Position numbers and translations under genes: made by a program. 64,000 bases of DNA from contig JAGWUS010000004.1 in NCBI GenBank assembly GCA_028868305.1, positions 1 to 64,000 on the forward strand. The letters are read 5' to 3'. Source of the DNA: Burkholderiales bacterium. Its GTDB lineage: Bacteria; Pseudomonadota; Gammaproteobacteria; Burkholderiales; Burkholderiaceae_C. The notes beneath the pieces are model-generated. The model searched no databases. It was not told the origin of the DNA and saw only the letters and a list, made by a program, of their open reading frames with translations. Numbering within the stretch: position 1 is the first letter of the stretch; every line of letters starts with the position of its first letter. Below are positions 20,244 to 30,544 of the stretch, one piece after another.

Positions 20244-20450
20244 GTGGAGTCAACTACCGTAAAAGTCAAAATTGTGCGCTGCCCCGCCTGCGGTGGCGAC
20301 AGCATCTTTGCCAGCAGCAATCTCTACCGGCCGTTTTGCTGTGAGCGCTGCAAAAACATGGACCTGGGTGCCTGGGCCAGCGAGTCATTTCGACTGCCTA
20401 CCGAAACACCACCCGACGACCAGCCCTACGGCGACGCACGGCTGCAATAG
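20244..20450 (+). CDS. yacG: DNA gyrase inhibitor YacG (start uncertain, GTG proposed)
   Basis: [39 protein letters not shown] zinc motif. Confidence 0.88.
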   Translation: MESTTVKVKIVRCPACGGDSIFASSNLYRPFCCERCKNMDLGAWASESFRLPTETPPDDQPYGDARLQ

Positions 20451-20520
20451 GAACAAAAAAAGACTGCAGCCCGCTAAGGACTTGTACAGTATGCGTCCGG
20501 CGAACCCGTCTTGACTGAGG

Positions 20521-21105
20521 CTAGCGCAGCTTTTTGATTCGCTTGTTTGCCAGGTTCATGTCAAACGCCGCGGGTTCGAAGGGGCCGCCATTCCAAGTCC
20601 AGTAGTCAGCGTATTCCGGGTGTGACTTATCAGCGATGGATTCCCTGAACATCTCATAGCCTGGGGGGCCACCAACATCCTCGGGCGGGCAAGCATTCTC
20701 ACCAGCGACGCACATAGCCCAGTTGTTCAACGCAGTGGCATCCTCAATACGTTCCACGATGATACGGTGCATCCAGTCGTCACCGAAGTCATACACGTAG
20801 CTGCATTCAAACCCCACGCCGCCCAACACATCGCGGATGGCGTAACGCTTTTCATCCAGCAGATTGGGATCCATGCCCCAATCATCCTGTTCCTGACTGC
20901 CATAGCGTTTACCTTCGATGTTGAAGGCGTGCAAATGGCTATTCGTCCAGCCCATGGACTCCTGGATGATGCGGTCGAGCTTTTTAAGCTTGACCGTCTC
21001 CGGCACCCACAACCGCCGCCAAACCAACGGCTCAACGTACAGCAGCTCGACGCGCAGGTGAAATATTCGGTTGGCAGACGTGGATGGATTCAGAGATGTA
21101 ACCAT
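20521..21105 (-). CDS. Plasmid pRiA4b ORF-3 family protein (IS66 passenger gene)
   Basis: 194 aa; IFHLRVELLYVEPLVWRRLWVPETVKLKKLDRIIQESMGWTNSHLHAF...YVYDFGDDWMHRI...CPPEDVGGPPGYE; lies inside the IS66 terminal repeats. Confidence 0.88.
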   Translation of the reverse strand: MVTSLNPSTSANRIFHLRVELLYVEPLVWRRLWVPETVKLKKLDRIIQESMGWTNSHLHAFNIEGKRYGSQEQDDWGMDPNLLDEKRYAIRDVLGGVGFECSYVYDFGDDWMHRIIVERIEDATALNNWAMCVAGENACPPEDVGGPPGYEMFRESIADKSHPEYADYWTWNGGPFEPAAFDMNLANKRIKKLR

Positions 21106-21139
21106 GGCCGCAAGCTTAGCAGCCGGTAGGCAATCCAGG

Positions 21140-22651
21140 CTATTGCAAAGCCCAACGGTGCGGCAGCAATTCCCCGATCTGGCTGGCCCGATGGGTTGGC
21201 AAGCGTGTCAGCACATCTCTCAGATAAGCATACGGGTCATGACCGTTCATGCGGGCCGACTGAATCAGGCTCATCACAGCAGCCGCACGCTGGCCGGCGC
21301 GCAGGCTCCCCGCAAACAACCAGTTGTTCCGACCAATGGCAATCGGGCGGATCTGGTTCTCAATCCAGTTGTTGTCCACGGGCAATTGCCCGTCATCGAC
21401 GAATCGGATGAGCGCCCCCCAACGTCTGAGGCTGTAGTCCAATGCTTTGGCTGTAGCCGAACTGGCTGGCACTTTCTGTCGTTGCAAGGTCATCCACTCA
21501 TGCAATGCATCCAGAACCGGCTTGGCTTTTTGCTGGCGGACTTCCTGGCGCTCTGTGGCATGGAGTTCCTTGACCTCGCGTTCAATCTCATAGACGCGGG
21601 CTAACTGTCCCAGTGCGATCTCGGCAAGCTGGCTTTTATTGGCTGTATGCAAATCGAAGAACTTGCGTCGCGCGTGCGCTAGGCAGCCGACTTCGGTCAC
21701 GCCGCTGGCGATCAGCGCCTTGTAGCCACTGAAGTCATCGCAGGTGAGGCTGCCCCTCCATTCCCCCAGGAACTTGCGCGCGTACTCCCCGGCTCGCGAT
21801 TCGCAGAAGTCGTAGACCACGGCCTTCATGTCTTCAAAGGCTCCAGGTGCGTAGGCCCACAGGTAGGCACGGTGAGTCTTGCCATCGCCTGGCTTGAGCA
21901 TCTGCACCGGTGTTTCATCCGCATGCAGCACTCGGCGTTGCAGTATTTCGGTTTTCAGGGCATCGACCAGCGGTTGCAGGCGAACTCCGCAAGTGCCGAC
22001 CCATTGCGCCAGGGTGGAGCGCGGGATGGTCACTCCCGCACGACCGAAGATGCTCTCCTGGCGGCACAGCGGTAGGTGGTCTGCGTACTTGGCTACCAGC
22101 ACCTGGGCCAGCAGTCCGGTGGTGGGGATGCCCTTGTCAATGACATGTGCTGGCACCGGTGCCTGCACCATGGTTTCGCACTGGCTGCAGGTCCACTTGC
22201 CACGGACATGGCGCTCCACGCTGAAGACGCCAGGAACGTAGTCCAGCTTTTCGGCCACGTCCTCTCCAATGCGTTTCATCTGGCAACCACACTGGCAGGT
22301 CGTGGAATCAGGTTCGTGACGGATCTCAAGGCGAGGCAGATTGGCCGGCAAGGGCTGGCGTTTGGCTTGTTGCTTTGTAGCGGGCGCCGGAGACTGCTTT
22401 GTATTGAGCGCGTCGATGGCGTCGGCCACAGCGGCCAGGTCGGTGTCAATCTCCTCTTCGAGCAGACTGCGCTGTTCGGTGTTGAAACGCTCGGACTGGG
22501 CCGCGAATTTCATGCGTTTGAGCAGCGCGTTCTCGTAGCTGAGCTTCTCCAGCAGTGCGCTCTGGTGGCGCAGCTGTCCCATCAGCCGTGCGGCCACTTC
22601 GCGCAGTTGCTCTGCGCTCAATTCATCCAGGGAATGCTGTTCCACCACCAT
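21140..22651 (-). CDS. IS66 family transposase TnpC
   Basis: HADETPVQMLKPGDGKTHRAYLWAYAPG, GYKALIASGVTEVGCLAHARRKF, DNNWIENQIRPIAIGRNNWLFAGS. Start trimmed from track position 22720 to an internal ATG. Confidence 0.95.
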   Translation of the reverse strand: MVVEQHSLDELSAEQLREVAARLMGQLRHQSALLEKLSYENALLKRMKFAAQSERFNTEQRSLLEEEIDTDLAAVADAIDALNTKQSPAPATKQQAKRQPLPANLPRLEIRHEPDSTTCQCGCQMKRIGEDVAEKLDYVPGVFSVERHVRGKWTCSQCETMVQAPVPAHVIDKGIPTTGLLAQVLVAKYADHLPLCRQESIFGRAGVTIPRSTLAQWVGTCGVRLQPLVDALKTEILQRRVLHADETPVQMLKPGDGKTHRAYLWAYAPGAFEDMKAVVYDFCESRAGEYARKFLGEWRGSLTCDDFSGYKALIASGVTEVGCLAHARRKFFDLHTANKSQLAEIALGQLARVYEIEREVKELHATERQEVRQQKAKPVLDALHEWMTLQRQKVPASSATAKALDYSLRRWGALIRFVDDGQLPVDNNWIENQIRPIAIGRNNWLFAGSLRAGQRAAAVMSLIQSARMNGHDPYAYLRDVLTRLPTHRASQIGELLPHRWALQ

Positions 22652-22732
22652 GGGCGTTACTGTGCCAGAGCCACGCGGCGCATGCCATTGGCACATCTCC
22701 CAATTGGCACGGGATGCCAATACCTACGACGA

Positions 22733-23065
22733 TCACACCACGGCAATGACACCGGCCTGGCCAACGCGTTGCCAGGGCAGGCCTAGCACCAAAGCATCGA
22801 GCTGGACCCGCTCCAGGCTGCAGTGGGTGTCGCAGTCAGAAGTCCAAACGAACTTGCCTTGATGTAGCCTGCGTGCCGCCAGCCAGATGCCGATTCCGTC
22901 GTGCACCAGGATCTTGAGCCGGTTGGCCCGCTTGTTGGCGAACACATAGGCGTGGTACGGATGGGCTGCACCAAAGACGGCGACCACGCGGGCCAGCGCC
23001 GAGTCGGTTCCGGCGCGCATGTCCAGTGGTGCTGTTGCCAGCCAGGCGGCGTCGATGCGGATCAA
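22733..23065 (-). CDS. IS66 family accessory protein TnpB
   Basis: 110 aa; GTDSALARVVAVFGAAHPYHAYVFANKRANRLKILVHDGIGIWLAARRLHQGKF. Confidence 0.93.
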   Translation of the reverse strand: MIRIDAAWLATAPLDMRAGTDSALARVVAVFGAAHPYHAYVFANKRANRLKILVHDGIGIWLAARRLHQGKFVWTSDCDTHCSLERVQLDALVLGLPWQRVGQAGVIAVV

Positions 23066-23484
23066 CGCAGCAACTCACGAAGCAATTGTGCGCATTGGGC
23101 CGCACCAGTGAGTGGCCAGCGCACGCTCACCGTTGCACCGCCACGTTGGATCTCAATGTGAATGGTCTCCGCGGTTGAAACCGTTTTACTAGATCCTGGC
23201 CTTTGCAGACTGTGGCCTGTGCTTGAACCGATCGGCACTTCAGCCTGCAGTTGCAGCGGTACAAATGCCGAGGCGGTTTGCTGAAGATTGATCAGCAGCT
23301 GACGCTGCCGTTCCTCTCGGATCCACCGGTGCACCATGTTCGGGTTGAGTCCATGGCTCAGAGCAACGCCGGCCAGGGAGGCTCCCGGCTGGCGGCATCG
23401 CTCCAGCACCGATGCCTTGAACTCCACGCTGTACTCGCGCCGCCGGGGGCGCTCCACTGTCGACACTTGATCCATAGTCTCCAC
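23062..23484 (-). CDS. IS66 family accessory protein TnpA (HTH)
   Basis: 140 aa; RRREYSVEFKASVLERCRQPGASLAGVALSHGLNPNMVHRWI helix-turn-helix; overlaps tnpB start. Confidence 0.9.
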   Translation of the reverse strand: METMDQVSTVERPRRREYSVEFKASVLERCRQPGASLAGVALSHGLNPNMVHRWIREERQRQLLINLQQTASAFVPLQLQAEVPIGSSTGHSLQRPGSSKTVSTAETIHIEIQRGGATVSVRWPLTGAAQCAQLLRELLR

Positions 23485-23511
23485 GATCTCCTTCGTGGGG
23501 ACGATGCCTGA

Positions 23512-24036
23512 TCACGGCGATCGATTCAATATGGGATTGCCGGACGCATACCTTGTACAGTCAGCTACAAAATATGTAGCACCCGTATGCAGCCGTTCCA
23601 GAGCAAACCAGTCCAGTACCGGTACAGTACCTGGTAAAACAGGGCTCACCTGCACCGGCAATTGTTCCCAGGCAAAACACTGGGCTTCCCGCATCTGCAG
23701 TTCACCCGACCAGTCAAACACCTTGCAGAAATGCAGACGCACCAGCGCATGGGGATAGTCGACCATTTCTGTCTTCCACGGCTCTGCGGCTCCAATGGTG
23801 ATGCCGAGTTCCTCTTCAAGCTCGCGGCGCAAGGCCTGCTCGACGGATTCCCCGGCTTCGAGCTTGCCACCTGGAAATTCCCAGTAGCCAGCGTAGGCTT
23901 TGCCAGCAGGACGGGATGTCAGCAGGAAAGCGCCATCGGGGCGCACCAGCACACCCACTGCAACGTCCACCGCTTTGCGCTGGGCCCCACCCACGCGCTC
24001 GGCATGGGCATCGGCCACAAGCGGCCTGGATGTCAT
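23512..24036 (-). CDS. mutT: NUDIX hydrolase MutT (8-oxo-dGTP diphosphatase); C-terminus encoded by the IS66 end
   Basis: GYWEFPGGKLEAGESVEQALRRELEEELGI Nudix box; start trimmed to the ATG overlapping the next gene's stop. Last codons lie within the IS66 right end. Confidence 0.9.
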   Translation of the reverse strand: MTSRPLVADAHAERVGGAQRKAVDVAVGVLVRPDGAFLLTSRPAGKAYAGYWEFPGGKLEAGESVEQALRRELEEELGITIGAAEPWKTEMVDYPHALVRLHFCKVFDWSGELQMREAQCFAWEQLPVQVSPVLPGTVPVLDWFALERLHTGATYFVADCTRYASGNPILNRSP

Positions 24037-24911
24037 GTGGAAGCTGCCTGGCGACCGGCGTAATCGCGGGCAAACTGCCAGGCAACCCGACCACTGCGCG
24101 AACCCCGCTCCAGTGCCCACACCAGTGCTTCAGGACGCGCCGCCGCGATCTGCTCGGCACTGACACCAAGAGAAGAGAGCCATTGCGCAACGATCTGCAG
24201 ATATTCCTCCTGGTTGAACGGGTAGAAGCTGACCCACAGGCCAAAACGCTCAGAAAGCGAAATTTTTTCTTCCACGCCCTCACCTGGGTGCACTTCGCCA
24301 TCGGCGGTGTGGGTATAGGTCAGGTTCTCCGACATGTACTCAGGCAGCAGATGGCGCCGGTTGCTGGTCGCATAAATCAGTACATTGGGCGTGGCTGCTG
24401 CGACAGAACCGTCAAGCACCGATTTGAGCGCCTTGTAGCCCGGTTCGCCATCGTCAAAGCTCAGGTCGTCACAGAACACAATAAACTTCTCGAACCGTTG
24501 CCCCACCAGTTCCACAATATCGGGCAGATCCATCAGATCGTCCTTGTCCACTTCAATCAGACGCAGGCCCTGTGACGCGTACGTGTGCAGACAGGCCCGG
24601 ATGAGCGATGACTTGCCGGTGCCCCGGGCACCCGTCAGCAGCACATTGTTCGCGGTCCGTCCGCTGACAAACTGGGCGGTGTTGCGCTGGATTTTTTCTT
24701 TTTGCTGGTCAATCTCTTTGAGATCATCCAGCGCCATGGCTCCAAGGTGGCGCACTGCAGAAATTACACCCTGTCCGCTGACGCGACGGCGATAACGAAA
24801 GGCAATGGAGGCATTCCAGTCGGGTTGCTCCAAGCCGTGGGGCAGGGACGCCTCCACCCGTGCCATGAAGGCTTCTGCACGCGACAGAAACTGCAGGAAA
24901 TGCTCGTTCAT
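24033..24911 (-). CDS. AAA ATPase, DUF815 family
   Basis: NVLLTGARGTGKSSLIRACLHTYASQGLRLIEVDKDDL; IVFCDDLSFDDGE. Confidence 0.88.
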   Translation of the reverse strand: MNEHFLQFLSRAEAFMARVEASLPHGLEQPDWNASIAFRYRRRVSGQGVISAVRHLGAMALDDLKEIDQQKEKIQRNTAQFVSGRTANNVLLTGARGTGKSSLIRACLHTYASQGLRLIEVDKDDLMDLPDIVELVGQRFEKFIVFCDDLSFDDGEPGYKALKSVLDGSVAAATPNVLIYATSNRRHLLPEYMSENLTYTHTADGEVHPGEGVEEKISLSERFGLWVSFYPFNQEEYLQIVAQWLSSLGVSAEQIAAARPEALVWALERGSRSGRVAWQFARDYAGRQAAST

Positions 24912-24925
24912 CGGTGGCGTGGCTC

Positions 24926-26155
24926 TTACGAGCGGTAGTCGGCGTTGATGGTGACGTACTCGTGGCTGAAGTCGCAGGTCCAAACGGTGTCGGATGCATT
25001 GCCACGGCCCAGGCCCACGCGCACGGTGATTTCACTTTGCTTCATCACACGCTGGCCATCCTCCTCACGGTAAGCCGGATTACGCCCACCGTGGGTCACC
25101 ACGTGCACCGCATCCAGATACAACTCAATGCCGGTTTGGTCCAGATCGTCTATGCCTGCATAGCCAACTGCCGCCAGAATGCGGCCCAGATTGGGGTCGC
25201 TCGCAAAAAAAGCTGTTTTTACCAGCGGTGAATGCGCAATCGCATAGGCCACTTTGCGGCATTCTTCTGCGGTACGCCCGCCCTCAACCTGCACCGTAAT
25301 GAATTTGGTGGCACCCTCGCCATCACGCACGATGGCCTGCGCTAGCTTGCGGGCCACGCCCAACATGGCCGCCTTGAGCGCCTGCCCATCCGTACTATCA
25401 AGCGACGTGATGGGCGTATTGCCCGCCTTGTTGGAGGCGATGACCACCAGTGAATCATTGGTGGAGGTATCACCATCCACCGTGACACGGTTGAAGGAGC
25501 CTTCGGCCAGTTCCAGCGAGAGCTGCTTCATGATGGACTGGCTCACGCAAGCGTCGGTCGCAATAAATCCCAGCATGGTGGCCATGTTGGGGCGGATCAT
25601 GCCGGCGCCTTTGCTGATGCCTGTGATGCTGATAGTCTTGCCACCCACCACGGCCTGCGCACCAAATGCCTTGGGCACCGTGTCGGTTGTCATGATGCCC
25701 TCGGCAGCACGCAACCAGTTGCCCGGCTGCGCATCGGCCAACGCACCATCCAGGCCCGCAATGATGCGCTCACTGGGCAGGGATTCCATGATCACGCCGG
25801 TGGAGAACGGCAGGATCTGCTCCACTGCGATATTGAGCTTGGCAGCCAGAGCTTCACAGGTGCTGCGCGCACGGGCCAGGCCATCGGCACCGGTACCTGC
25901 ATTGGCGTTGCCAGTGTTGATCAGCATGGCGCGCACACCCTGAGCGGCTGCCAGATGATCGCGGCAGAGTTGCACCGGAGCAGCGCAGAAACGGTTGCTG
26001 GTGAACACGCCAGACACGCTGGCACCCGCATCCATCAGCACTACCGTCACATCCTTGCGGCCCACCTTGCGCACACCGGCTTCGGTCACGCCGATACGCA
26101 CACCGGCAATGGGGTAAAGGGTTGCCACATCGGGCAGGGGAAGATTCACTGGCAT
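24926..26155 (-). CDS. argJ: Bifunctional glutamate N-acetyltransferase/amino-acid acetyltransferase
   Basis: 409 aa; [12 protein letters not shown], autoproteolysis-type context [15 protein letters not shown]. Confidence 0.95.
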   Translation of the reverse strand: MPVNLPLPDVATLYPIAGVRIGVTEAGVRKVGRKDVTVVLMDAGASVSGVFTSNRFCAAPVQLCRDHLAAAQGVRAMLINTGNANAGTGADGLARARSTCEALAAKLNIAVEQILPFSTGVIMESLPSERIIAGLDGALADAQPGNWLRAAEGIMTTDTVPKAFGAQAVVGGKTISITGISKGAGMIRPNMATMLGFIATDACVSQSIMKQLSLELAEGSFNRVTVDGDTSTNDSLVVIASNKAGNTPITSLDSTDGQALKAAMLGVARKLAQAIVRDGEGATKFITVQVEGGRTAEECRKVAYAIAHSPLVKTAFFASDPNLGRILAAVGYAGIDDLDQTGIELYLDAVHVVTHGGRNPAYREEDGQRVMKQSEITVRVGLGRGNASDTVWTCDFSHEYVTINADYRS

Positions 26156-26164
26156 GGCGTGGTC

Positions 26165-28918
26165 TCAGGAAAGTTTGCCGTGGCAGTGCTTGTATTTTCT
26201 GCCGCTTCCGCAGGGGCAGGGGTCATTGCGCCCCACGCGGGGAACGTCACTGGCACTGGCCTGCAACGTCGTACTGTCCACGGTAGTTTCGACCTCGCCG
26301 GTTTCGGTCGGCGCGCTGTAGGTCACGTTGGCAATGTGTTCTCCACGGGTTTCGAGTGCATCGGCGGCTTCGTTGAGTTGCTCGCTGGACTGGATCTTGA
26401 CCGTCATCAGCACCTTGGTGACGTCGTTCTTCACCGAGTCCAGCAACTGGCCGAAAAGCTCAAATGCTTCGCGCTTGTATTCCTGCTTGGGCTGTTTCTG
26501 GGCATAGCCGCGCAGGTGGATGCCCTGGCGCAGATAGTCCAGTGCGCTCAGGTGATCACGCCAGTGGCTGTCGATGCTCTGCAGCAGCACCATGCGCTCA
26601 AACTGGGTAAAGTGCTCGGAACCCACCTGTTCTACCTTGGCGTCGAAATAGGCGTTAGCCGCAGCGTTCACGGTGGTGAGCAGGTCCTCATCGGTAATGG
26701 CGCTGGCATCGCTCACCTGCTTTTGCAGTGGCAAGTCAAGCTGCCATTCTTCCGCCAGCACTTTTTGCAGTGCAGCGATGTCCCATTGCTCTTCAACCGA
26801 CTCGGCAGGCACGTATTGGCGTACCAGATCTTCAAAGCAGCCCTCACGCAGGGAGGCGATCTGCGCGCTGAGGTCCTGCGCGTCCAGAATGGCATTGCGC
26901 TGCTGGTAAATTACCTTGCGCTGGTCATTGGATACGTCATCGTATTCCAGCAGTTGCTTGCGCATGTCGAAGTTGCGGGCCTCCACCTTGCGCTGGGCGC
27001 TCTCGATGCTGCGGGTCACAATACCCGCCTCAATGGCTTCGCCATCGGGCATCTTCAGGCGATCCATGATGGACCTGACGCGGTCGCCGGCAAAGATGCG
27101 CATCAGCGCATCGTCCAGACTCAAATAGAAACGCGAGGAGCCAGGGTCTCCCTGGCGACCCGAACGACCGCGCAGTTGGTTGTCGATGCGGCGGGACTCA
27201 TGGCGCTCGGTGGCAATGATGCGCAAACCACCCAGTGACTTGACAAGCTCATGGTCCTTGACCCACTGGGCACGGAATTCCTCGATTTTTTGCTGCCTGG
27301 CCACGTCGTCCAGTGACTCATCGGTCTCAATGGCCTGGATGGGCTTCTCGATATTGCCACCGAGCACGATGTCGGTTCCACGCCCGGCCATATTGGTGGC
27401 AATGGTGATCATCTTGGCACGCCCTGCCTGGGCCACGATATCAGCTTCACGCGCGTGTTGCTTGGCATTGAGCACCTGGTGGGGCAACTTCTCTTTTTCC
27501 AGCAACTGCGCAATGATTTCAGAGTTTTCAATGGACGTAGTGCCCACCAGCACGGGTTGACCACGCTCGTAGCATTCACGGATATCCTTGATCGCAGCTT
27601 CGTACTTTTCACGTGTGGTCTTGTAAACACGGTCCAATTGGTCTTCCCGGCGGCTGATGCGGTTAGGAGGAATCACCACAGTCTCCAGACCGTAGATTTC
27701 CTGGAATTCGTAGGCTTCTGTATCCGCCGTACCGGTCATGCCCGCGAGCTTGCCGTAAAGGCGGAAGTAGTTCTGGAACGTGATGGAAGCCAGCGTCTGG
27801 TTCTCTGCCTGAATCTGTACACCCTCTTTCGCTTCCACAGCCTGGTGCAGACCATCGCTCCAGCGACGGCCTGTCATCAAACGACCGGTGAACTCGTCAA
27901 CGATTACGATCTCGCCTTGCTGCACCACATAGTGCTGGTCACGGTGGTATAGGTGATTGGCCCGTAGCGCTGCATACAGATGGTGCATCAGCGTTATGTT
28001 CGCCGGATCGTAGAGTGAGGAGCCCGCAGGAATCAGCCCCATCTCCGCGAAGATGGCTTCGGCACTCTCATGCCCCTGCTCGGTCAGAAAAACCTGGTGG
28101 CTCTTTTCGTCAAGCGTAAAGTCACCCGGCTTGGTTACGCCTTCGCCAGTGCGCGGATCCGCCTCGCCTTCCTGCTTGACGAGCTTGGGGATGGCTTTGT
28201 TGATGGCGATATAGAGGTCCGTGTGGTCCTCGGCCTGGCCGCTGATGATCAATGGGGTGCGGGCTTCATCGATCAGGATGGAATCCACTTCGTCGACGAT
28301 GGCGTAGTTCAGACCACGCTGTACCCGGTCTGCAACCTCATACACCATGTTGTCGCGCAGGTAGTCAAAACCGTATTCGTTGTTTGTGCCGTAAGTAATG
28401 TCTGCGCGGTATGCCGCCTGTTTTTCCTCGCGAGGTGCCTGGGGCATATTGATGCCCACAGTCAAACCCAGGAAGTTGTAAAGGCGCCCCATCCACTGGG
28501 CATCGCGGCTGGCCAGGTAGTCGTTGACCGTGACCACGTGCACGCCCTTGCCAGACAGGGCATTGAGATACACCGGCAAAGTGGCAGTGAGGGTTTTACC
28601 CTCTCCCGTACGCATTTCAGATATCTTGCCGTAGTGCAGCGACATGCCGCCGAGCAACTGCACATCAAAGTGGCGCATCTTCATGATCCGCTTGGAGCCC
28701 TCACGTACCACGGCAAACGCTTCTGGAAGCACCGAATCCAGCGGTTCACCCTTGCTGATACGGTCCTTGAACTCTTGCGTTTTGGCGCGCAATGCATCAT
28801 CACTCAACTGCTCAAACTGGGGCTCCAGGGCATTGATGCGCGATACAACTGAACGGTATTGCTTGAGCAGGCGGTCATTGCGACTGCCGAATATCTTGGT
28901 CAGAATGTTGATGGCCAT
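26165..28918 (-). CDS. secA: Preprotein translocase subunit SecA
   Basis: 917 aa; [40 protein letters not shown]-terminal [14 protein letters not shown]. Confidence 0.98.
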   Translation of the reverse strand: MAINILTKIFGSRNDRLLKQYRSVVSRINALEPQFEQLSDDALRAKTQEFKDRISKGEPLDSVLPEAFAVVREGSKRIMKMRHFDVQLLGGMSLHYGKISEMRTGEGKTLTATLPVYLNALSGKGVHVVTVNDYLASRDAQWMGRLYNFLGLTVGINMPQAPREEKQAAYRADITYGTNNEYGFDYLRDNMVYEVADRVQRGLNYAIVDEVDSILIDEARTPLIISGQAEDHTDLYIAINKAIPKLVKQEGEADPRTGEGVTKPGDFTLDEKSHQVFLTEQGHESAEAIFAEMGLIPAGSSLYDPANITLMHHLYAALRANHLYHRDQHYVVQQGEIVIVDEFTGRLMTGRRWSDGLHQAVEAKEGVQIQAENQTLASITFQNYFRLYGKLAGMTGTADTEAYEFQEIYGLETVVIPPNRISRREDQLDRVYKTTREKYEAAIKDIRECYERGQPVLVGTTSIENSEIIAQLLEKEKLPHQVLNAKQHAREADIVAQAGRAKMITIATNMAGRGTDIVLGGNIEKPIQAIETDESLDDVARQQKIEEFRAQWVKDHELVKSLGGLRIIATERHESRRIDNQLRGRSGRQGDPGSSRFYLSLDDALMRIFAGDRVRSIMDRLKMPDGEAIEAGIVTRSIESAQRKVEARNFDMRKQLLEYDDVSNDQRKVIYQQRNAILDAQDLSAQIASLREGCFEDLVRQYVPAESVEEQWDIAALQKVLAEEWQLDLPLQKQVSDASAITDEDLLTTVNAAANAYFDAKVEQVGSEHFTQFERMVLLQSIDSHWRDHLSALDYLRQGIHLRGYAQKQPKQEYKREAFELFGQLLDSVKNDVTKVLMTVKIQSSEQLNEAADALETRGEHIANVTYSAPTETGEVETTVDSTTLQASASDVPRVGRNDPCPCGSGRKYKHCHGKLS

Positions 28919-29061
28919 GCATGCGAGACTGGCCTGTCACCCGCCACGGGCTAACAGAGCAGCGCAGTCCTTATTTCTATTCAATGTGAAAGGGGAGTAT
29001 TCCGGAAAAAGGCAAGCCGCATACGCAACCAGCATTTCACCAGGTAACCAACCCGCTCATT

Positions 29062-30042
29062 TTAGCGTTGTGCGAGAGGTCTGGATGGCGTGATGGCGGA
29101 CCGCGCCCCGGCCTGCGCGAGCTGCGTACCCGGAAGGCTGCTTCCGGCATGGAGGAACTTCTGCGGATCCTGCGGGACTCCCTGAACCAACACCTCAAAA
29201 TGCAAGTGGGGTCCGGTCGAACGGCCCGTGGTTCCAACCTCGGCAATCTTCTGACCACGCTTGATCAGGTCACCCTTTTTTACAAACACCCGTGAAGCAT
29301 GGGCATATCGGGTAATGAGATCATTGCCATGGTCAATTTCGATCATGTTGCCGTACTGCGGGTGATATTCCTGCGCTACAACCACACCACCTGCGGCTGC
29401 AGTGATGGAGGTGCCTGTTTCGGCAGCGAAGTCCAGCCCCGTATGCAAAGCCGATGTACCCGTAACCGGGTCGATCCGCCAACCAAACGCAGAACCCAGA
29501 TTGGCGTTCTGGATCGGTAGTTGTGTTGGCACCATCATCTTTTTTATTTTCTGTTCAAACAGGCGGGATTCAATAACCGTCATCCAGTCGGCGCTCTGAT
29601 TGGCAACCAGATCCAACTCACCCAGGTTCGCCTGCAACTCTTCCAACGACAAATCCCGCCCGGCGACCAGCAGGCCACCCTGTCCCGGCTTGAGCTTGAT
29701 ATCGGCCGGATTGACGCCTGCCAGACCGGAAACACGCTCACCCAGAGACTCCAGTTGAAGCATCTTGGCCTGCATCTCGCCAAGCTTTTTCGCCATGACT
29801 TCAATATTTTCGCGCATGAAACGGTCGCGCTGCTCGAACTCGTCTTTGACGACCAAGCGCACCAGTGTACCGATCACGGGCCAGCCTTCACGGGCACCCT
29901 TGAGAAAAACCCAGTGGTACATGCCCAGGGAGATCAACATCAACGCCAGCGAAAGTGCGATCAGCGCCAGTACAAGCTTGGTGCCACTCAGGTGAACCGC
30001 ACGGCTTCTGGCCAGCCATGCATCCGTGATAATCAATTGCAT
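29062..30042 (-). CDS. M23 family metallopeptidase
   Basis: HTGLDFAAETGTSITAAAGGVV...GRSTGPHLHFEVLVQG. Confidence 0.93.
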   Translation of the reverse strand: MQLIITDAWLARSRAVHLSGTKLVLALIALSLALMLISLGMYHWVFLKGAREGWPVIGTLVRLVVKDEFEQRDRFMRENIEVMAKKLGEMQAKMLQLESLGERVSGLAGVNPADIKLKPGQGGLLVAGRDLSLEELQANLGELDLVANQSADWMTVIESRLFEQKIKKMMVPTQLPIQNANLGSAFGWRIDPVTGTSALHTGLDFAAETGTSITAAAGGVVVAQEYHPQYGNMIEIDHGNDLITRYAHASRVFVKKGDLIKRGQKIAEVGTTGRSTGPHLHFEVLVQGVPQDPQKFLHAGSSLPGTQLAQAGARSAITPSRPLAQR

Positions 30043-30068
30043 TTTTCAAATCTCATACTTGTCTAGTC

Positions 30069-30383
30069 ATGAACCGCCGGTCCCGCTCCATTACTGTCCT
30101 GCAGGCTACACAGGACTCGCCGTCACTGGCACGACTGGCAGAACTGGCAACCGATTCTTCCGCACGCCTGAAATCCATTCAGCCGCTCATCCCAGCTGCC
30201 TTGCGAAAAGCAATTCAGGCTGGACCCATTGAGGGCACCACGTGGTGCCTGATACTGGACAACAGCGCCGTCGCTGCCAAAGTCCGTCAGCTTTTGCCTG
30301 CTCTGGAGGCTCACCTGAGGTCCAGTGGATGGGAGGTTACCGCAATTCGCCTCAAGGTTCAAATTGCGCGGACTGGTTTCTGA
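30069..30383 (+). CDS. DUF721 / DciA-like protein
   Basis: 104 aa; LIPAALRKAIQAGPIEGTTWCLILDNSAVAAKVRQLLPALEAHLRSSGWEVTAIRLKVQ; divergent from the M23/secA genes. Confidence 0.7.
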   Translation: MNRRSRSITVLQATQDSPSLARLAELATDSSARLKSIQPLIPAALRKAIQAGPIEGTTWCLILDNSAVAAKVRQLLPALEAHLRSSGWEVTAIRLKVQIARTGF

Positions 30384-30395
30384 CGTAACAAAAAG

Positions 30396-30432
30396 CAAAA
30401 GCCTTCAAGGCGCGGGACCCGGAAGGCTTTTG
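30396..30432 (-). terminator. Intrinsic terminator-like hairpin downstream of tRNA-Thr
   Basis: CAAAAGCCTTC ... GAAGGCTTTTG 11-bp inverted repeat. Confidence 0.75.
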
Positions 30433-30440
30433 AGGTATTT

Positions 30441-30516
30441 TGGTGCCGCTTGTCGGATTCGAACTGACGACCTACCGCTTACAAGGCGGTTGCTCTACCA
30501 ACTGAGCTAAAGCGGC
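30441..30516 (-). tRNA. tRNA-Thr (anticodon TGT)
   Basis: Reverse strand GCCGCTTTAGCTCAGTTGGTAGAGCAACCGCCTTGTAAGCGGTAGGTCGTCAGTTCGAATCCGACAAGCGGCACCA; cloverleaf, anticodon loop CTTGTAA, encoded CCA. Confidence 0.96.
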
Positions 30517-30544
30517 ACGGGCTGCATTCTAACCTACGCTGCCA

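Larger units (their letters stand above)
20489..23551 (-). mobile_element. Complete IS66-family insertion sequence with passenger gene
   Basis: Terminal inverted repeats GTATGCGTCCGGCGAACCC (left) and GTATGCGTCCGGCAATCCC (right, reverse complement), flanked by identical 8-bp direct repeats CTTGTACA at 20481-20488 and 23552-23559; encodes TnpA, TnpB, TnpC. Confidence 0.96.

Noticed and set aside
25955-27238. 427-aa plus-strand ORF opposite argJ/secA
   Set aside because: Lies antisense to clearly conserved argJ and secA; composition is typical of a high-GC shadow ORF.
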